18,791 nt of DNA from contig JASLEQ010000370.1 in NCBI GenBank assembly GCA_030151135.1, positions 1 through 18,791 on the forward strand. The letters run 5' to 3'. The notes beneath the pieces were generated by a model, which saw only the letters and a list, made by a program, of their open reading frames with translations, did not search any database and had not been told where the DNA came from. Of the stretch, positions 15,179-18,791 are shown one piece after another. The stretch's first letter is position 1; the number at the start of each line of letters is the position of its first letter. This DNA is from Candidatus Sulfotelmatobacter sp. GTDB taxonomy: Bacteria > Acidobacteriota > Terriglobia > Terriglobales > SbA1. Position numbers and translations under genes: made by a program.

Positions 15179-17467
15179 ATGAGACTTCTCAGCGCCCGGC
15201 TTATCATCTCCCTGATTGTCGGGATTACGCTCGTCTCCCTGTGTACCTCCTACTATCAGGTGCTGATGCTGCGCCGTGGAATGCGCAGAGACCTGGATCG
15301 CCGCGCAGCCGTCCTTGGCGATAGCTTGGCGGCGAATGTGGAGCGCGATCTGGAACGCGATGCCCAGCGCACCCTGCAAAAAACAGTCCAGCAATTCGCT
15401 AACCGCGAGCACCTTGCCGGACTCGGCGTCTATGATCCACAAGGCCATCCCATCGCCGTAACTTCCACACTGCAGCCACTCATCGAAAACGCTCCACCCA
15501 TCGTGCTGCAGTCTTTGAACGATAAGCGTGATACGCGCGCCTTCCTCCGCATGGGCACTGCATCGATTCACATCTATGCCATGCCTCTCTACGGCGGGGA
15601 TAAACTCATCGGCAGCCTGGCCATCGTTCATGACACGGGCTACATCCGCGCAGAGGGTCTTCGCATCTGGCGCGAAACCTTCCTGAGTGGCCTTGCCCAC
15701 GTTGTATTGATTGTTCTTATCACCCTGCTGATCGTGCGCTGGAGCATCGCCGGGCCAATTGCGCGCACCGCCCATTGGATCAAGGCCTTGCGGACAGGAC
15801 GCGCAACGTCGGCCCGCATCAAGCCGCTCGATCTGGATCTTTTCCGCCCGCTGGCGCGTGAAGTCGCGACGCTTGCCGAGAGTCTGAACACAGCGCGTTC
15901 CGCAGCGGAGCTGGAAGCTCGCCTGCGCGAGACCGGCGAATCGATCTGGACTGCGGAACGATTGGCGGTAAATGTTCGCGCTCGTCTGGAAGACGGACGC
16001 CTTTTCATAGTTTCGAACCGCGAGCCGTATACGCATGTCCGGCGCGGTAAGTCGATCGACGTCAGCGTTCCGGCCAGCGGCTTGGTCACAGCCATCGAAC
16101 CCGTGCTCTGCGCTTGTGGCGGGACGTGGGTGGCCCATGGTTCGGGGGATGCCGACGCAGAAACGGTCGACGAGCGGGATCGCCTGCTCGTACCACCCGA
16201 TGATCCTCATTACACCCTTCGGCGCGTCTGGCTCTCGAAGGAAGAAGAAGAAGGCTACTATTACGGTTTCGCCAATGAGGGCCTTTGGCCGCTCTGCCAC
16301 ATCGCCCACACCCGGCCGCTGTTCCGCGCCGATGATTGGGAGTTCTACCAGAAAGCAAACCGGAAATTTGCCAGCGCGCTGTTAGAGGAAATGGAAGGCA
16401 TCGAAAATCCCGTCGTCCTGGTGCAGGATTATCATTTCGCCCTATTGCCGAGGATGATCAAGCAGCGCCGGCCCGATGCTCGTGTGGCCATCTTCTGGCA
16501 CATTCCTTGGCCCAATCCTGAGGCGTTCGGAATCTGTCCGTGGCAACGTGAACTGGTGGACGGTCTGTTGGGTGCGGATCTTGTCGGATTCCACATTCAG
16601 GCCCACTGCACGAATTTTCTGCAAACCGTCGATCGCATCGTCGAATCTCGCATCGACTGGGATCACTTCACGGTACAGCGGCACGAGCACGTCACCACCG
16701 TTCATCCATTCCCCATCAGCGTGGAGTTCGCGGACCCGAAATCGGAAATGCCGCCCGCGTCGGCCTATGAAGAACGTGCAGCGCTGTTGAAAAGCCTCGG
16801 GGTAGAAGCGGCGCTCATGGGATTAGGCGTCGACCGGCTCGATTACACCAAGGGGATCCTGGAGCGCTTTCTCGCGGTCGAGCGTTTTCTCGACAAGTAT
16901 CCTCGGTATCAAGGCGTCTTCTCGTTCGTGCAGATCGGCGCGCCCAGCCGCACCCACATCAAGCGGTATCACGATCTTCAGGCAGAAGTCGAAACGGAAG
17001 CGGAACGCATTAACTGGAAATTCCAGGCTGATCGCTGGAAACCCATCATTCTGCTGGAACGCCATCACGATCACCAGGAGATTGTGCCTTATTACCGGGC
17101 AGCCGATCTCTGCCTGGTTACTTCCCTGCATGACGGAATGAATCTGGTCGCGAAAGAATTCGTGGCCACGCGGCAAGACGAGCGTGGAGTCCTCATTCTT
17201 AGCTGCTTTACTGGTGCAGCACGGGAATTACGCGACGCCTTGCAGGTGAATCCCTACGACACCGATCAGACCGCCGAGGCGATTCGAGCCGCACTGGAAA
17301 TGACTCCAGAGGAAAAGCAGATGCGCATGCATCGAATGCGGAAAGACATCCGCGAGCACAACGTTTACCGTTGGGCCGCCAGCCTGATCGGCGAGGTCTG
17401 CGACATTCGCCTCGATACCAAAGAGCCGGGATCCAGCAAATTCAAAGCGGGAGCATCAGCCGCATAG
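15179..17467 (+). CDS. otsA: Membrane sensor/HAMP protein fused to trehalose-6-phosphate synthase (GT20)
   Basis: A 762-residue fusion. Residues 7-28 are a membrane anchor; about 29-165 form an extracytoplasmic domain (AGLGVYDPQGHPIAV and IGSLAIVHD resemble PAS/Cache-like sensor strands). A second membrane segment spans 169-190, then a HAMP-like linker (about 190-245; GPIARTAHWIKALRTG, PLAREVATLAESLNTARSAAE). The GT20 domain runs from about 272 to 740 and would face the cytoplasm. It would transfer glucose from UDP- or ADP-glucose to glucose-6-phosphate. Residues matching E. coli OtsA are kept: SNRE near 279-282, YYYGFANEGLWP (Tyr76/Trp85 equivalents), QDYH, FWHIPWPNPE, Arg553 and Lys558 in GVDRLDYTKG, and Asp652 and Glu660 in HDGMNLVAKE. 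Ordinary OtsA is about 470 residues and soluble, so the N-terminal ~270 residues are extra. No OtsB phosphatase domain is present. A related GT20 activity such as glucosylglycerol-phosphate synthase cannot be excluded. Confidence 0.88.
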   Translation: MRLLSARLIISLIVGITLVSLCTSYYQVLMLRRGMRRDLDRRAAVLGDSLAANVERDLERDAQRTLQKTVQQFANREHLAGLGVYDPQGHPIAVTSTLQPLIENAPPIVLQSLNDKRDTRAFLRMGTASIHIYAMPLYGGDKLIGSLAIVHDTGYIRAEGLRIWRETFLSGLAHVVLIVLITLLIVRWSIAGPIARTAHWIKALRTGRATSARIKPLDLDLFRPLAREVATLAESLNTARSAAELEARLRETGESIWTAERLAVNVRARLEDGRLFIVSNREPYTHVRRGKSIDVSVPASGLVTAIEPVLCACGGTWVAHGSGDADAETVDERDRLLVPPDDPHYTLRRVWLSKEEEEGYYYGFANEGLWPLCHIAHTRPLFRADDWEFYQKANRKFASALLEEMEGIENPVVLVQDYHFALLPRMIKQRRPDARVAIFWHIPWPNPEAFGICPWQRELVDGLLGADLVGFHIQAHCTNFLQTVDRIVESRIDWDHFTVQRHEHVTTVHPFPISVEFADPKSEMPPASAYEERAALLKSLGVEAALMGLGVDRLDYTKGILERFLAVERFLDKYPRYQGVFSFVQIGAPSRTHIKRYHDLQAEVETEAERINWKFQADRWKPIILLERHHDHQEIVPYYRAADLCLVTSLHDGMNLVAKEFVATRQDERGVLILSCFTGAARELRDALQVNPYDTDQTAEAIRAALEMTPEEKQMRMHRMRKDIREHNVYRWAASLIGEVCDIRLDTKEPGSSKFKAGASAA

Positions 17468-17524
17468 CATTCGCCGAATTGCGGTGACAACCCTGTCGGC
17501 CCGAAGCGCTTCCTATTGAGAAAC

Positions 17525-18202
17525 ATGCCTGAAACTGCAAAAGTCGCACCACGCAAACCGCAGAAGCCGTTTTTCTTTAATACTTCCGAACATTTGTTAC
17601 GGATTGGAAGACAGAAAGCGAACACGCTCTCCGAATTGCTCCATGCCATGCAGACGTGTCCGGACGACTCCATCTTCCAACATACTTTCAGAACATTGCA
17701 GGAGCATCACTTTATCCGGCAAGGGTTCTCGAATGATTTCGCGCATTGGACTCTATTCGCCTGCAATGAACCGGCTCTGGCCGAGCAGTTGGCCAGCGTC
17801 GACGTTCGTGAGTTCACGGCGATTGAAGGATTGCGCCGGCGCATGGTGGACATGCTCGACGAATTCCTGCAAACGGAAAACAGGCCCGGGTCGCGACCGG
17901 CCTATGAGCCATTCTATTTCTGCGCGTCGGATATCGTTGTATTGCCCACTTCGTTTTGCGCCGAGACGCTACCCGGATTTCTAGACGGTATTAATCAGGT
18001 CAGTGTGCACTCGATTCACCATCACTTCATCGAAGCCCGCCTCCGCCTTCATCGCATGTCGAATGACTTTTCGCAATGGCTGGAAGAGGAACTCGGGCTC
18101 GGGGAAGCCGCCGATGAAATCGAAAGCATCGACATCTATGCCAACACCATGGAGGGGGTGCGGCGCCAGATCGCGCGCATCGTCTCCCAAGCCATGAATT
18201 AA
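17525..18202 (+). CDS. DUF5752-type protein with two homologous halves, function unknown
   Basis: A 225-residue soluble protein with no signal peptide or membrane segment. I recognise it, from memory, as the uncharacterised DUF5752 type often seen beside glycosyltransferases; no activity is known to me. It is an internal duplication: FFF (16-18), AxTL (32-35) and SIxxH (49-53) recur as FYF (130-132), AxTL (146-149) and SIxxH (163-167), all offset by exactly 114 residues. SNDFxxW (69-75) recurs as SNDFxxW (179-185), offset by 110. Each half then has an acidic helix and an LRRRM/VRRQI helix. The conserved His, Asn, Asp and Trp positions could form a ligand or metal site in each half (inference). 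I start at the ATG at 17525; a TTG three codons earlier (17516) is possible. It lies 57 bp after the synthase and 13 bp before treT, so it is central to the operon. Confidence 0.78.
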   Translation: MPETAKVAPRKPQKPFFFNTSEHLLRIGRQKANTLSELLHAMQTCPDDSIFQHTFRTLQEHHFIRQGFSNDFAHWTLFACNEPALAEQLASVDVREFTAIEGLRRRMVDMLDEFLQTENRPGSRPAYEPFYFCASDIVVLPTSFCAETLPGFLDGINQVSVHSIHHHFIEARLRLHRMSNDFSQWLEEELGLGEAADEIESIDIYANTMEGVRRQIARIVSQAMN

Positions 18203-18212
18203 GACTGGGAGA
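18183..18212 (+). promoter_or_regulatory. Hairpin sequestering the treT ribosome binding site
   Basis: TCTCCCA (18183-18189), inside the last codons of the upstream gene, is perfectly complementary to TGGGAGA (18206-18212), which contains the treT Shine-Dalgarno sequence GGGAG (18207-18211), 4 nt before the ATG at 18216. The 16-nt loop holds the upstream stop codon (18200-18202). Ribosomes terminating there would melt the stem, so the layout predicts translational coupling of treT to the preceding gene. Confidence 0.5.
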
Positions 18213-18215
18213 ACA

Positions 18216-18791
18216 ATGAGTTCAGAGGATCGCCGGACTACATCCGCAGGTTCCACGATCGAAACGCAAGCTCCAACGAACGGTTCGCAAAAAGCTGGGG
18301 CCCCCGTGAGTTCCGAGGCGCCGGCGCATCCAGCTCGCCGCGCCACGGATCGCCGTGTGGCCGACCGCCGCAGCATGAACCGTCCCTTGCCGGCAAGCGT
18401 TCTCACGCCGCCAGCCCCACCACCGGCGCCGCATATGGACGACTACGCGGCAATCGTTGGCCAGGTCCAGATTGATACCCTGCGTTTCCTTGCAAAGGAA
18501 CTGAGGGGCAAGACGATCAAAATGGTCAATTCCACAGCCGTGGGCGGAGGCGTCGCCGAGATGCTGAACCGCCTGGTGCCCCTGCTTTCAGAGCTTGAGG
18601 TCGCCACGCATTGGGATGTCATCACCGGCGGCAACGACTTCTTTGAAATTACCAAGGCGTTCCACAACGCGCTGCACGGGACCCCGTACGAGCTTACGAA
18701 GTCGGCCAAAGACATCTTCCTGACGTACAACGAGCAGAACCGCGCTCGCATGAGGTTCGATGAAGACCTGATCGTCATTCACGACCCGCAG
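18216..18791 (+). CDS. treT: TreT-type trehalose glycosyltransferring synthase (3' end beyond window)
   Basis: The open frame continues to the window end without a stop (192 codons visible), so the gene is truncated at 3'. From residue 75 the sequence follows the N-terminus of archaeal and bacterial TreT (GT4): DDYAAIVGQ, then VNSTAVGGGVAEML (104-117, the nucleotide-sugar site glycine loop), LNRLVPLL, WDVITGGNDFFEITKAFHNALHG and the block LIVIHDPQ. TreT joins NDP-glucose and glucose directly to trehalose, reversibly, without a phosphate intermediate. Residues 1-73 are an unusual Pro/Ala/Ser/Arg-rich extension likely to be disordered. It is retained because the only Shine-Dalgarno sequence (GGGAG at 18207-18211) precedes the ATG at 18216; the internal ATGs at residues 54 and 74 have none. 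Trehalose phosphorylase-like GT4 relatives are an alternative, since the catalytic C-terminal half is not visible. Confidence 0.87.
   Translation, partial: MSSEDRRTTSAGSTIETQAPTNGSQKAGAPVSSEAPAHPARRATDRRVADRRSMNRPLPASVLTPPAPPPAPHMDDYAAIVGQVQIDTLRFLAKELRGKTIKMVNSTAVGGGVAEMLNRLVPLLSELEVATHWDVITGGNDFFEITKAFHNALHGTPYELTKSAKDIFLTYNEQNRARMRFDEDLIVIHDPQ

Noticed and set aside
14770..15207. A 145-codon minus-strand frame covering the gap before the trehalose operon
   Set aside because: It starts and ends inside flanking genes on the opposite strand, its composition is not protein-like, and no domain is recognised; the gap is better explained as a leader.
15092..16309. A 405-codon minus-strand open frame antisense to the sensor-GT20 gene
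   Set aside because: High GC makes long antisense frames common; it lies opposite well-conserved sensor and GT20 coding sequence and shows no recognisable domain.

Overview
The window is a bacterial chromosomal segment of fairly high GC with short intergenic gaps. The mix of genes suggests an acidobacterium-like soil heterotroph: Fe-S type PurF with a propeptide, small PurL, SelB, folate-dependent TrmFO, unaccompanied MacB-type permeases, secreted beta-glucanases, and a HAMP-containing trehalose-phosphate synthase with a DUF5752-type protein. This placement is inference from gene content; the window has no rRNA or other marker that settles it. I saw no tRNA, rRNA, CRISPR array, insertion sequence or phage gene.

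Layout. (1) 2-4366: the 3' part of prmC (+) converges on purF and purL (-); the prmC and purF stop codons share a CTAG tetramer. (2) 4470-7785 (+): selB, the selenocysteine-specific elongation factor, then trmFO, which makes m5U54 in tRNA. (3) 7891-10424 (+): two adjacent MacB/FtsX-type permeases with no ATPase gene beside them. (4) 10559-11851 (+): a CPA2-type cation/proton antiporter. (5) 11951-12322 (+): a small secreted cysteine-containing protein with a strong ribosome binding site, followed by a weak stem-loop. (6) 12499-14839: a divergent pair of exported beta-glucan hydrolases, GH16 (-, Sec signal) and GH30 (+, Tat signal), with their start codons 73 bp apart. The gap holds a 14-bp near-palindrome and a -10-like box. 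(7) 14840-15178: a 339-bp gene-free region with three inverted repeats, upstream of an operon. (8) 15179-18791 (+): a trehalose operon. It has a membrane-anchored sensor/HAMP protein fused to an intact GT20 trehalose-6-phosphate synthase domain, a DUF5752-type protein made of two homologous halves, and the start of a TreT-type trehalose glycosyltransferring synthase that runs off the window.

The most interesting region is 14840-18791. A GT20 synthase is attached to a transmembrane sensor module and co-transcribed with an internally duplicated protein of unknown function and a second, mechanistically different trehalose-forming enzyme. No OtsB phosphatase is visible. The ribosome binding site of the third gene lies in a perfect 7-bp hairpin with the end of the second gene, a layout that predicts translational coupling. 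Together this looks like an envelope-sensing osmoprotectant or trehalose-making module. The GH16/GH30 pair probably attacks beta-1,3/beta-1,6-glucans such as fungal wall polymers.
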